Source: Pseudemcibacter aquimaris
GTDB taxonomy: Bacteria; Pseudomonadota; Alphaproteobacteria; Sphingomonadales; Emcibacteraceae
NCBI RefSeq assembly: GCF_028869115.1
Contig: NZ_CP079800.1
Coordinates: forward strand, 2,418,001-2,482,000
Reading direction: 5' to 3'
DNA: 64,000 bases
Positions 7,164-15,369 of the stretch are shown one piece after another. The translations under genes and the position numbers were made by a program. Below the pieces are notes generated by a model. The model did no database searches. It was not told where the DNA came from and worked only from the letters and a program-made list of their open reading frames with translations. Each line of letters opens with the position of its first letter. Position 1 is the first letter of the stretch.

Positions 7164-9986
7164 CTATCTATTTCTGTTGGCCCGCTCAATGGCCCGAGCG
7201 GCATCGGCTGCTATCTGGTTCTGGCTTGCTCTGAAACTACCCGCATCATTGGTTTTGATATTCATCACCACAGTAACAGGAGCCGCACTCATGGGTTCCC
7301 GTTTGATCCTCTCAGGCGGGATTACGAGCTCACCGCGCCTTGCGATAATGGGCACTTCATCCGGCAACAACCCACCGCCCGCGATACCGCCTGTATGGAA
7401 ACGCGGTGCGCCGTCAAATGCGCCCACTGGGGCAAGTTTCATGGGAGCAGAGCCACCGATCATACCGCCTTCATGGAACATTCCAAAAAGGCCTGCGCCG
7501 CCGCCAAACATCCCGCCTAGCATTCCAGCAAGAGGGGCTGTGATGGCTTGGCGCACAGCAATCCGAGTGATATCTGCCATGATGCTATCAACCAGTGAGG
7601 AGAAGGAGATTTTTCCCGTGGTGACCATCTGGACAATCCCGTCTTCAATGCCTTGGAAAGCTTTACGGGTAATATCTTCTGTCATCAGCGCCATATCTTC
7701 GGCCTCAGACATGACAGACTGAAGACCACGTTTTACGCCGTCTGCCCAGTGGATGGAGTTTTGCAGATCCCGCTCCCGAGCATCCGCCATCATATGACTG
7801 AAGATTTCTTCAATCTGGGCTTTAAACCCTGCATACCCCCCTTTGGTCGCATCCAAGCCCTCAAGCGCCTCCTTGCGCCAGCGAATGGCTGACTGGATTG
7901 CCTGCTCGGTTTCTGAACCGAGGGCGGCATAAGCCTCCGTGATCTCTTCAACCGTTTCGATGTGGCGGCGGTTGCGTTCTTCCTGTTCGTCCTCCACCTT
8001 GGCCAAAGACATGCGACTGGCAATCAAGGCCCGTATTTTATCGGCATAGGCGGCTTCCGCACTTCCCGCTTTTGCTGTTAGATCAATACCAAGCCTGCGC
8101 AGCTCTTGTTCCTGCTCTTCCAACAAAAGAGCGTCCTGAAGAGCAGCCCCGCCTTCTTGCCTCGCCAGCATCAAGCGCCTTAAAGCGACTTCTTCCTGCT
8201 CCAGCTCTGCAATGTAATCCTGAATACGCTTAGTCTGCTTGTCTTCCTTTGGCTTTGGAACCGTGGCAGGTTGGCTCGCACCCCCAGTTTGATTGGGCAC
8301 CGCTGAGTTATTGTTATTGGCTGGTGCTGTTACGCTAGTACGAATACGTTCAATCTCCGCCCGGGCACGACTGGCTGCAAGTTCAGCGGCTTTTAGGGCA
8401 AGAACCTGCTCCTGGATTTCTTTGGCGTTTTCCGTGAACTCAGGATATTTTACCGCCAATTTCCAGATGGCTTCCCGGTATTGGTCTGCATTGATGCGGC
8501 CCGTCTGGAAAGCCCGTCTGACTTGATAAAGATCGGCCTGCAACTTTGTGCCAAAGCGAGAAAATTGGTCCCAAAAATCTCCAATGCCTCCAGTTCTAAG
8601 CTGCTGGGTAACCGCTTTGACATTGTCGTTCGCAATACCCAGCTTTTCTGTCCAGCGGGCCAAGGCTTCATTGCGCGAGGCCGCATTCAGGCTTTCAATA
8701 TCATCTGTGGTCTCGGAGATTTTGGCGCGAAGCTCTTCCATCTCATTGGCATGGTCTTTTGCAGCCTTACCTGCTGCGTCATGACCTTCAGCCAATTTAT
8801 AAAGTGCAACTCCAGCCAAAATGGCAATACCCGCAGGACCGCCGAGAAGCAGCATCACATTGCGCAAACCTGCCATGGCAAGGGTCGCAAGCTTTGCAGC
8901 CCCTTCCATAATCACCATACGAGCTGCCGCCAAACTGGAGACCTGGGCCAGCATTTTGAAACCGACCACTGTGCCCGCGTTACCGAGCATAGCAACATTC
9001 ATAGCTGTAATGGCCCCGCCTACGGTTCGAGCAATGAGGAGCGCCCCCAAGCCTTCTACGACCACATCCATATGCGTAATAAGAAGGCCGAGACCGTCAG
9101 CTGCCACACGAAGTGCAGCACCCAATGTTTCACCAAGGGAACGAGCGGCTTCACTGCCACTGTCCGTGGCATCCTTGAGGCTCAAGGCCACATCGCGGAT
9201 GGCGTCATTCAGCCCGCCCGCACCAACCTCCCGGGCAAGGCGAGCAAAGTTATCCTGAATGTTTGAGAAAACCCCGCCAAGGGTCTTCATCTGCTCGGAC
9301 ATGGCTCCCGCAAATTGCACATTCCCGATCCGGCGTAGATAGGCTTCTATTTCTTCGGCATTCTTGCCAACCGTTGTGGTGATCCCCTGAAAGGTGAAGG
9401 AGACTTGATCACCTTGGCTTTTCGCCTTGATGCCAAACTCTTTCAGTCGCTCAAATTCACCGGTCGCAGCGTCAGCAATGGCCTCCACAAACTGCATGAG
9501 GTTTTTGCCCATGGCAGAGGCTGTATTACCGTAAGAACGCAGCGCCTCCTCACTGGGATCAAGACCGAGCGCCTTTAATTTGATAAAGGCTTCGGTGATC
9601 TGCTCCACATTGAAGGGCGTTTCACTGGCAAAATCCTCAATCAGCTTGAAAGCCCGATCAGCGGCTTCTGCTGATCCGGTCACTGTTTTCAAACTGGCAT
9701 TCAGTTTCTCAAATTCACGGTTGGTCGAGACAATAAAGCCAAGGGTTCTGCTGATCCCCTGAATACCTGCATAGGCCCCGATCAAACCAGCGGCCTGTCG
9801 AAAAACGCCATTGAGGGCACGCGCTGACGCATCAACCGCCCGAATGCCCGCACTTGCGGGTTTGGTCGCCCCCGAAATCCGGTTAAAGGCAGCGGTGCCT
9901 TCCTGCCCCAAGCGCCCGAACTCACGGCGCAGTTTATCGCCTCCAGTCGCCTGCAAACGAATGGAGAGTTTTTTCTCTCGAGCCAT
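7164..9986 (-). CDS. Tape measure protein (lambda H-like)
   Basis: A 940-residue tail length tape measure. The N-terminus holds long amphipathic helices (LRREFGRLGQEGTAAFNR onward) and the conserved VEQITEAFIKLKALGLDP segment. Hydrophobic helices lie around residues 335-400, then an Asn/Pro-rich linker (about 555-590) and a coiled coil. The C-terminus carries the Gly-rich FHEGGMIGG / FHTGGIAGGG repeats and the DEVPIIARRGELVIP motif common to lambda-type tape measures. It follows the G/GT chaperone genes as in lambda. The linker is the part that differs most from the P2 copy. Confidence 0.93.
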   Translation of the reverse strand: MAREKKLSIRLQATGGDKLRREFGRLGQEGTAAFNRISGATKPASAGIRAVDASARALNGVFRQAAGLIGAYAGIQGISRTLGFIVSTNREFEKLNASLKTVTGSAEAADRAFKLIEDFASETPFNVEQITEAFIKLKALGLDPSEEALRSYGNTASAMGKNLMQFVEAIADAATGEFERLKEFGIKAKSQGDQVSFTFQGITTTVGKNAEEIEAYLRRIGNVQFAGAMSEQMKTLGGVFSNIQDNFARLAREVGAGGLNDAIRDVALSLKDATDSGSEAARSLGETLGAALRVAADGLGLLITHMDVVVEGLGALLIARTVGGAITAMNVAMLGNAGTVVGFKMLAQVSSLAAARMVIMEGAAKLATLAMAGLRNVMLLLGGPAGIAILAGVALYKLAEGHDAAGKAAKDHANEMEELRAKISETTDDIESLNAASRNEALARWTEKLGIANDNVKAVTQQLRTGGIGDFWDQFSRFGTKLQADLYQVRRAFQTGRINADQYREAIWKLAVKYPEFTENAKEIQEQVLALKAAELAASRARAEIERIRTSVTAPANNNNSAVPNQTGGASQPATVPKPKEDKQTKRIQDYIAELEQEEVALRRLMLARQEGGAALQDALLLEEQEQELRRLGIDLTAKAGSAEAAYADKIRALIASRMSLAKVEDEQEERNRRHIETVEEITEAYAALGSETEQAIQSAIRWRKEALEGLDATKGGYAGFKAQIEEIFSHMMADARERDLQNSIHWADGVKRGLQSVMSEAEDMALMTEDITRKAFQGIEDGIVQMVTTGKISFSSLVDSIMADITRIAVRQAITAPLAGMLGGMFGGGAGLFGMFHEGGMIGGSAPMKLAPVGAFDGAPRFHTGGIAGGGLLPDEVPIIARRGELVIPPERIKREPMSAAPVTVVMNIKTNDAGSFRASQNQIAADAARAIERANRNR

Positions 9987-10010
9987 TATTCTTGTTCCGG
10001 ATATTTGGGG

Positions 10011-10247
10011 TTAGTTTTGCTCCAGGTCCTTAAAACCAAGAGCGACGCCAAGGGCGACTTCTGGCAGAAACTCCGCCATAGCTTGAGTGTCATATCCCAG
10101 CGTCTCGCCCAACTTCAGAGCTTCTGTTACCGGGAATTTACGTTCAATCGTGGGAGATAGTTTAATGAGGAGATCCCAAGCCTGCCAGCCTTCCAGACTT
10201 TGCATCTCATGTTCATGATAAGGGCAGCGTTTGCCCTCTATGCCTTT
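10011..10247 (-). CDS. Tail chaperone T-like extension, reached by -1 frameshift
   Basis: This frame is -1 relative to the upstream chaperone gene. It is open without a stop from the A-rich site at 10244-10250 to 10011. Read from the shift it encodes [14 protein letters not shown] followed by a small helical domain ([17 protein letters not shown]) of the tail assembly chaperone type. An internal ATG at 10205 could start it alone, but I see no good ribosome site there. In lambda, GpGT is made by the same -1 shift and binds the tape measure. Confidence 0.75.
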   Translation of the reverse strand, partial: KGIEGKRCPYHEHEMQSLEGWQAWDLLIKLSPTIERKFPVTEALKLGETLGYDTQAMAEFLPEVALGVALGFKDLEQN

Positions 10248-10759
10248 TTGACCTTTTGCGCAGGGGCTGTCGCTTTCTCTGCAGCTAGCACAGTAGGCTG
10301 ACCCGTCGCTGGCGTGCCACCTGGCGCGGGCCTTGAGCCGTTTTTTTCCGCTTCCAGCAATTCCTTCAATCCCGTGTATTGCTGTCGGAAGGTTTCTGCA
10401 ATTACCCAGTAAGCAGAAAATAGCTCTTCGATTTTCTCAGGCGTTGCAGGAGCATTCTGGTCATCATCAGCTTCCAGCACACCTTCCCATTCGATAATAG
10501 CTGACTGCGCCAAACCGAGCGTGAGATATTGCTCTGCAAGGGCCTCGCGGATGCTTGGGTTTTCAAGATCAGGCAGATCCGTGATTGTAGCTCCCACATC
10601 TTTAAGCGAGCGATATTCTTCACCCAGCTTCTGGAGTTTCTGGTTCATCTCGGCGCGCGCCTGATAAAATACAGCACTGGTACAGGGGCGCACCTTCACG
10701 CGCACGCCTGCACCAAGGTCAATCCAATAAGGTTCCTTGGGAAGATTGAGTTTAAGCAT
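10238..10759 (-). CDS. Tail assembly chaperone (lambda G-like)
   Basis: A 173-residue tail assembly chaperone located between the major tail protein and tape measure, as lambda G. It has the beta-rich start [20 protein letters not shown], a helical core, and a disordered Ala/Pro/Lys tail that ends in the slippery codons. I chose ATG 10759 (MLKLNLP), preceded by AAAGAG; an in-frame ATG lies 10 codons upstream. It probably covers the tape measure during tail assembly together with the frameshifted GT product. Confidence 0.82.
   Translation of the reverse strand: MLKLNLPKEPYWIDLGAGVRVKVRPCTSAVFYQARAEMNQKLQKLGEEYRSLKDVGATITDLPDLENPSIREALAEQYLTLGLAQSAIIEWEGVLEADDDQNAPATPEKIEELFSAYWVIAETFRQQYTGLKELLEAEKNGSRPAPGGTPATGQPTVLAAEKATAPAQKVKKA
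10244..10250 (-). promoter_or_regulatory. Candidate -1 slippery site (C AAA AAG)
   Basis: On the minus strand the chaperone gene reads GTC AAA AAG GCA TAG here. A one-base backward slip on AAA AAG puts ribosomes into the open T-like frame and bypasses the stop three codons later. The heptamer is not a perfect X XXY YYZ, but A AAG sites do support shifting in bacteria. I did not find an obvious strong downstream pseudoknot by eye. Confidence 0.6.
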
Positions 10760-10840
10760 TTTTGTCTCTTTCTGTTGACCAGCGTTCAAACAGCATTAAG
10801 CTGTAGCCAATCCCATCTGTTGAATTCGTTCACAGACCGC

Positions 10841-10871
10841 GAGGCCCCGATTATGGGGCCTCTGCTTTTTT
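10841..10871 (+). terminator. Perfect hairpin with T-run, plus-strand polarity
   Basis: GAGGCCCC (10841-10848) and GGGGCCTC (10855-10862) form a perfect 8-bp stem with a 6-nt loop, followed on the plus strand by TTTTTT (10866-10871). By polarity it would stop plus-strand transcription entering the tail genes. On the minus strand it sits directly after the major tail protein stop, where a stem could protect mRNA or reduce downstream expression. The T-run favours a plus-strand terminator. Confidence 0.6.
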
Positions 10872-11814
10872 AAGCGTAATCCGTCATATCGTTGGTGAGT
10901 GTGATGGTGAGCATCTTGCCAAGCACATCATCCTTGGCCCCTTGGAAATCATAGGTGGCTTCAATGCCGCCCGGTCCGCTGACACTGCGCTTTGGCTTTG
11001 GCAGATAGACCTCATGGGCGATGATCTGCAGTTTCTGATTGGCATCGATGGTATAGCTGAGCTCCAGGTCAATGGGCGTACCAGCACGGGCTGCATCCAT
11101 GAGCGTGGTGTCACTGTAGCGCACAGTGATTGAGCCTGAGAGGCTGGACATGCCCGGCTCAATAGCTGCCACCATGCCGTCATCCCGGATAGTTTCCACT
11201 TTCTCCAGATTATTGCTGTAAGTGATCGATGCTGTGGTCACATCCCCAAGATCTGCACCGCCTTGTTTGATTGATCCCTGAAACTGAGAAAAGCGCGTAT
11301 AGATCGCCTCACCCGGCGAAGCATCGCGGGTTGCAGCAGCTGCAATCTCGCCCTGACCAATAAGACCGAGCGTCACCTGGGCTTCCCCTGATCTTTGAAA
11401 GTTGAAGGCCATGCTATTGACCCTGACGCCTGCAAAGAGCGGAAAGTCTGGCACTTCGGGCATCCCTAGCTCCAAACTCAGGCTCGGCAGACTGATACCG
11501 CCAGATTCAAAATCATGGGTATAAGGACCTGCACCGACAGATACGGGAACACCAAAGGCTCCTTTCAGCCAATAACCGATGTTTCTGAGGTCCACTGGCA
11601 CGACCAGATCACCTTCCACATTGATCACATCCTGAAAAGGTGCGGTTGGGTCACGACCAAGGCCAAGCACACTGGTTTCAAGCAAACCTTGCTCAGAATC
11701 CAGTGTCGAAGAAATAAAGGGGACTTTCATGAAGCTGCCTGCCAGAGGCGCTTCTCCATATGTTGTTTCAAAGCCAAGCAACAGCCTGACATTCCATCCA
11801 TAAGCTCTCGCCAT
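10870..11814 (-). CDS. Major tail tube protein (lambda V-like)
   Basis: A 314-residue phage tail tube protein. The N-terminus (RAYGWNVRLLLGFETTYG, then FMKVPFISSTLDSEQGL) and the pattern of alternating beta strands fit the Phage_tube family that builds the tail tube. It has a strong ribosome site (AAGGAG, 6 bp) and lies between the U-like and G-like genes as in lambda. A hairpin follows its stop codon, fitting a transcript that needs high abundance of this subunit. Confidence 0.88.
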   Translation of the reverse strand: MARAYGWNVRLLLGFETTYGEAPLAGSFMKVPFISSTLDSEQGLLETSVLGLGRDPTAPFQDVINVEGDLVVPVDLRNIGYWLKGAFGVPVSVGAGPYTHDFESGGISLPSLSLELGMPEVPDFPLFAGVRVNSMAFNFQRSGEAQVTLGLIGQGEIAAAATRDASPGEAIYTRFSQFQGSIKQGGADLGDVTTASITYSNNLEKVETIRDDGMVAAIEPGMSSLSGSITVRYSDTTLMDAARAGTPIDLELSYTIDANQKLQIIAHEVYLPKPKRSVSGPGGIEATYDFQGAKDDVLGKMLTITLTNDMTDYA

Positions 11815-11825
11815 AGCTGGCTCCT

Positions 11826-12260
11826 TCAGGTTAAGGGATTAGATGTTGAATATTCGAGATAAACAGGGATGACTGCCGCCTTGAGGGCCGGAGCCCCTTC
11901 AATGGCTTCGTCCATAAACTCGGGACTGCCGAGACGGGCAAAGTCCACCGCGCCAGATAATGTCTGGTCACCAAGAACAGCCGCTGCGATTTGAGCAAGC
12001 AGGCCATCGATCAGAAGATCCCGAGAGGGCGCGTCCTTGTCCTGCACAATCACCTCAATCTCAGCGCGGTGCTCAAAGTGATAGCGCACAGGAGATAATG
12101 TGATTTCCGGACTGCCTAGATCACCATCGCGCAAGATCAACAGACCCGTATTTGGAATAGCCGTTGGCAGGATCTCACTGCGGAGTACTACCGGGCCTGT
12201 CACGCCCGATTGCAGGCACAAAAAAAGACCCTGAAGGGCCTGTTCGCGAGCTGAGGTCAT
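11826..12260 (-). CDS. Minor tail / tail terminator protein (lambda U position)
   Basis: A 144-residue protein with a start (MTSAREQALQGL) preceded by GGAG at good spacing. The frame is open 25 codons further into the upstream gene, which I discard. The HRAEIEVIVQDKD segment and LLAQIAAAV helix are typical of small tail-completion proteins. I assign the U role from synteny (between Z-like and V-like genes) rather than from a strong motif. Confidence 0.72.
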   Translation of the reverse strand: MTSAREQALQGLFLCLQSGVTGPVVLRSEILPTAIPNTGLLILRDGDLGSPEITLSPVRYHFEHRAEIEVIVQDKDAPSRDLLIDGLLAQIAAAVLGDQTLSGAVDFARLGSPEFMDEAIEGAPALKAAVIPVYLEYSTSNPLT

Positions 12261-12277
12261 AACTTCTCCAGTAAGGA

Positions 12278-12937
12278 CTATTTGATACTGTCTTTCCAAT
12301 GCCGCAGCACAAACTCCGGCAAACGGCTGTGCCATTTGATGGCTTCCGGTTCAAAACGGATCAGTTTGGGCAATTTGACCTGCGGCACGAGCCAGAACAT
12401 CACCACAGATGACAAGCCATTACCGGTTTTAAGGGCTCTCTGACTGGCTTTTCTAAACCCGCGCAGTTCCCCAGTTTTTCGGGAATAGGATGCCCGCATA
12501 TTTTGGGCAACCAACAGACTGGGGCCTCGTTTGCGATAAACAAACTGCAGCCTCATACCTCTGGCTTTTTCCAGATTACCCGGCGTGACCCGTTTGCCCA
12601 TTACCCGCTTTGGCGCATTAGGTGTGGGAATAGCCAGCCAGAAGCCGTCCTTGGCGCGGATCACTTGTCCCTCTTCAAAACCTTCCATGATCTTCTGGGC
12701 TTTGGTGTAAACCAGCCCAGCAGCCTTGAGGCTTTCACCGCGACGGGGATAAACGTCCCCGCGCCATGTCCTCGCCAGCCTCGGCCCAAGACCACTGGCA
12801 ACCACTTGGGATCGCATGGATTGTTTCAAACCAGACGTGGCTTGACGCACTGCCTTGGTGACAGCTCTTTCGCCCATCAGAAGTTCTTTCTTCAAATAAG
12901 CATCCAGATTGCCTTCAAGCGCAGCCTTTAGTCTCAT
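12278..12937 (-). CDS. DUF6441-like minor tail protein (lambda Z position)
   Basis: A 219-residue basic protein. The N-terminus has long helices with many Arg/Lys (ERAVTKAVRQATSGLKQSM), then a region with WRGDVYPRRGESLKAAGLVY. The look matches the DUF6441 family found in alphaproteobacterial phage head-tail regions, at the lambda Z / HK97 gp10 position. Such proteins connect head and tail. It overlaps the preceding FII-like gene by 4 bp (ATGA). The family name is from recall, the position is clear. Confidence 0.7.
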   Translation of the reverse strand: MRLKAALEGNLDAYLKKELLMGERAVTKAVRQATSGLKQSMRSQVVASGLGPRLARTWRGDVYPRRGESLKAAGLVYTKAQKIMEGFEEGQVIRAKDGFWLAIPTPNAPKRVMGKRVTPGNLEKARGMRLQFVYRKRGPSLLVAQNMRASYSRKTGELRGFRKASQRALKTGNGLSSVVMFWLVPQVKLPKLIRFEPEAIKWHSRLPEFVLRHWKDSIK

Positions 12938-13242
12938 GCTTTCACCAGATCCAATTTCCAGATCAGACCGTGCTGATCTTTTTGTGGTTCACCCTGAATG
13001 CTGTAGGACACCGCACCAATAGTGAGCCCATCTCCGGCTTTCGGATTCGGGACAACCGAGACCAACAGCTCCGCCATTTGGCTGCCTGTATGAATTTGGG
13101 TTTCCCGAAAGTCATAAATCTGATCAGGGATCTTGAGCACTGCTTTGCAGGGAATTGGATCGCCAACAGTTGGCTGATAGGTCGCATCGACAGCTAGCTT
13201 TTCAAAGAGTTTAAGCGCAGCCCGTTCAAAGGCGGGGATCAT
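12934..13242 (-). CDS. Head-tail joining protein (lambda FII position)
   Basis: A 102-residue small beta-rich protein with a pattern of short strands (GDPIPCKAVLKIPDQ, MAELLVSVVPNPKAGDGLTI, then WKLDLVKA) seen in FII-type connectors. It overlaps both neighbours by ATGA. The role, a ring between portal/gpW and tail terminator, is assigned by lambda synteny. Confidence 0.75.
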   Translation of the reverse strand: MIPAFERAALKLFEKLAVDATYQPTVGDPIPCKAVLKIPDQIYDFRETQIHTGSQMAELLVSVVPNPKAGDGLTIGAVSYSIQGEPQKDQHGLIWKLDLVKA

Positions 13243-13565
13243 GTCTCCGCCTTATTAAACTGCTCCCAAGCAAGATCACGCTGCTGACTTGTTATATCCT
13301 TATCAAGAATATCTTCCAGAGCTTTAACGAGCGGCTTGCCGTCCTTGCCAAAACCATCTGCGTCCAAAACAGAGATGGCATCCAGCATAGCTGACATGTC
13401 ACCATCATCAGAGGCTGTCGTTTCAATCGAAGAGGCAGACGTGGCTGCTTTGACAAAACCAAGCTTGATCAAACGCTCCGCATCTGCCTTTTCAAGGTCA
13501 GTGGTCTCACCGGGTTTAACGGTAAATTGGCGGCCCTGCAGGCTAGAAATTGCAATTACCTTCAT
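13239..13565 (-). CDS. Small acidic head protein (lambda FI position)
   Basis: A 108-residue protein. I use ATG 13565 (MKVIAISS), preceded by GGGAGGGTGAT; the frame is open another 38 codons into the capsid gene, which is not credible coding sequence. The N-terminal 45 residues resemble a small basic head-associated domain (GRQFTVKPGETTDLEKADAE), followed by an acidic low-complexity linker and a short helical end. Lambda FI, at this position, helps terminase docking on the prohead; here that is only inferred. Confidence 0.68.
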   Translation of the reverse strand: MKVIAISSLQGRQFTVKPGETTDLEKADAERLIKLGFVKAATSASSIETTASDDGDMSAMLDAISVLDADGFGKDGKPLVKALEDILDKDITSQQRDLAWEQFNKAET

Positions 13566-13576
13566 ATCACCCTCCC

Positions 13577-14611
13577 TTATGCCACAGTTGCAGCGAGAGA
13601 GGCGTTCGGGCGATAAGGCACCACCAGCGGTGCAGACTGCATCAAAAGCCAGCGCACAGCAGGATCTTCTTCGAGCCATGACTTGGAGAAATAGCGCTGA
13701 GCCTTAAAGCCCGCCTTTTCATCCATAATCATGCCGTAGCAGCGCGTGCCTTCCAGCTGATTGCGGCTGACCAGCAGCACCGTATTGTCCGGCAAGAGAT
13801 TTGTCAGCGTGCCATTGTCGGCGATGTAGACATCGTTATAGACATAGAAGTCAAAATCCCCGATGGAGCCCACATACCGCGCTTTTTCGCTGCCTTGACC
13901 GCGCACCATCGGATCAGTGGAGATGCTGGCATTGGTACCGCGACGGATTTCAAGCTGTCCCTTCACCTGATTATTGTTGCGGAACAAACGCCATGCTTTC
14001 GGGTCCATGATGACCGTTCGAGCTACAGCACCGGATTTTTCCTGAATGAGCCCCGCCCAGTCTTCAAGCTGGTCAAGGGCTGGTGCCGTCACATCATCCC
14101 ATTTGGCTGTGCCTGTGAGTGCCACGGTCAAAGCCGCATCACGCTTAAAGTCCACCACCTGGGTTGGATAATCCTCACCGCTCACGGTCACACGACCGCT
14201 CAGCAAGGCTTCCGTTGCCATTACTTCTTCGCGGCGCGTCAGGTTCTCAAGCTGGTTACGCAAAGAGCGGTTCACGGCTGCTTCCATGCGCCGACTGGCT
14301 GGCAAGCTGCCGCCAATCTTTTCACCGATCAGGCGTTTGATCGGCGTATTCGCATCAAAGCGGCGCTTGTCTTTTACATAGGCAGGCTTGAAGCTCTGAG
14401 TGCTAAAGCCTTCCTGATCAACAACGCGGCCTGCCACCAAAGGGGACACGAAAGGCGCGATGCGCGGCTTGGACTGATCTACATCGAAGTGGATTTCTTC
14501 AGACTCTTCCGTCTGCATCTGCCCAAAGAATGTATCCAGCAAAAAGGAAGCCGGTCGCTCCAAATATTCAACGGTCCGGTTCAGGACAAAGGTAGAGAAA
14601 ATATCGACCAT
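13577..14611 (-). CDS. Major capsid protein (lambda E family)
   Basis: A 344-residue major capsid protein of the Phage_cap_E family. Recognisable are VEYLERPASFLLDTFFG at the N-terminus, APFVSPLVAGRVVDQEGF, then the KPAYVKDKRRFDANTPIKR segment typical of gpE-like proteins. It follows the decoration protein gene by 3 bp, as lambda D-E. Confidence 0.94.
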   Translation of the reverse strand: MVDIFSTFVLNRTVEYLERPASFLLDTFFGQMQTEESEEIHFDVDQSKPRIAPFVSPLVAGRVVDQEGFSTQSFKPAYVKDKRRFDANTPIKRLIGEKIGGSLPASRRMEAAVNRSLRNQLENLTRREEVMATEALLSGRVTVSGEDYPTQVVDFKRDAALTVALTGTAKWDDVTAPALDQLEDWAGLIQEKSGAVARTVIMDPKAWRLFRNNNQVKGQLEIRRGTNASISTDPMVRGQGSEKARYVGSIGDFDFYVYNDVYIADNGTLTNLLPDNTVLLVSRNQLEGTRCYGMIMDEKAGFKAQRYFSKSWLEEDPAVRWLLMQSAPLVVPYRPNASLAATVA

Positions 14612-14614
14612 CTT

Positions 14615-14998
14615 TTAAGCCTCCTGATTTTTGCGCAAGAAGATGCTGTCAGGTCCCAATGTTTTGAGGGACTCTTCAAAGGTTGCCGCGCTATGGCCAG
14701 AGCCAAAGAGCAAGGCAGTGATGTTAAATTCACCCGCGTGATAGACGACAGCGTCTGCATCACCCGCCGTCACATCGATGTCTTCGGCGAGAATGGCGAC
14801 AGGCTTTTCTGAACCGTCCACAGCAGCTGCATCACTAAGCGTGTAAAAGCCATTTGCTGTAATCCGGCCAAGAACAGCGCCGCGATGAAGGGTAATCGCT
14901 CCCGTGATGGTTTCTGTGCGCTGAATGGAGGGGAATTCCCCGGAGTGAAGATTGTCGGGCGTATAGGCACCCTGATCTGTAAAACCTTGTGCGGTCAT
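14615..14998 (-). CDS. Head decoration protein (lambda D family)
   Basis: A 127-residue lambda D-like protein that should bind as trimers on the expanded capsid. It contains SGEFPSIQRTETITGA, LHRGAVLGRITANGFY, and PVAILAEDIDVTAGDAD with a late YHAGEFN segment, all characteristic of the HDPD family. It sits immediately upstream of the capsid gene. Confidence 0.92.
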   Translation of the reverse strand: MTAQGFTDQGAYTPDNLHSGEFPSIQRTETITGAITLHRGAVLGRITANGFYTLSDAAAVDGSEKPVAILAEDIDVTAGDADAVVYHAGEFNITALLFGSGHSAATFEESLKTLGPDSIFLRKNQEA

Positions 14999-15015
14999 AG
15001 GATGTCTCCTGTTGA

Positions 15016-15369
15016 TTAATAAGAAGCGAGACGTTTGGCGACATCTTCATCCGCTTCTTCGTCTTCTTCCCGGCTTGGGGTGATTGTTGGGTTTGGAATT
15101 TCATCCATGGCGGCCTGAAACCCTGATGCCTCAGCATGTGACTGCTGCTCTTTGGGCGCTTTTGAAAGCAGTGCCACAGCAGCCTCCACCGTCATGTCGG
15201 TTTCAAAAGCAAGATGCTTGGCAAGCTCGCTGCGATCCGCTGCTTCTGTGTGCGATAAGATCTCTTTCAAGCGATCTCGTTCCGCTTTAATACCGCCCCC
15301 TTGAGCTTCTTGTTCAAGACTGGCCGTCAGGTCGGGATAAGCCTCCCGCAGGCTTTTGATGTCATCCAT
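15016..15369 (-). CDS. Nested scaffold protein (lambda Nu3-like internal start)
   Basis: Inside the protease gene, in the same frame, an ATG at 15369 (MDDIKSLREAYPDL) is preceded by a near-perfect ribosome site AGGAG (15376-15380) with 6-nt spacing. Starting there gives 117 residues that are helical and charged, as expected for a capsid scaffold. Lambda makes Nu3 from the end of gene C in exactly this way. The internal start is seen; the scaffold role is inferred by analogy. Confidence 0.72.
   Translation of the reverse strand: MDDIKSLREAYPDLTASLEQEAQGGGIKAERDRLKEILSHTEAADRSELAKHLAFETDMTVEAAVALLSKAPKEQQSHAEASGFQAAMDEIPNPTITPSREEDEEADEDVAKRLASY

Noticed and set aside
8481-9266. 261-codon plus-strand frame
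   Set aside because: Antisense to the tape measure; Cys/His-rich low-likelihood composition.
13239-13679. 146-residue form of the FI-position protein
   Set aside because: The N-terminal 38 codons overlap the capsid gene and are Cys/Arg-rich. ATG 13565 has a GGGAGG ribosome site.
13895-14812. 305-codon plus-strand frame
   Set aside because: It lies antisense over the major capsid and decoration genes, is rich in His, Arg and Cys, and has no ribosome site; it reflects codon bias of the real genes.
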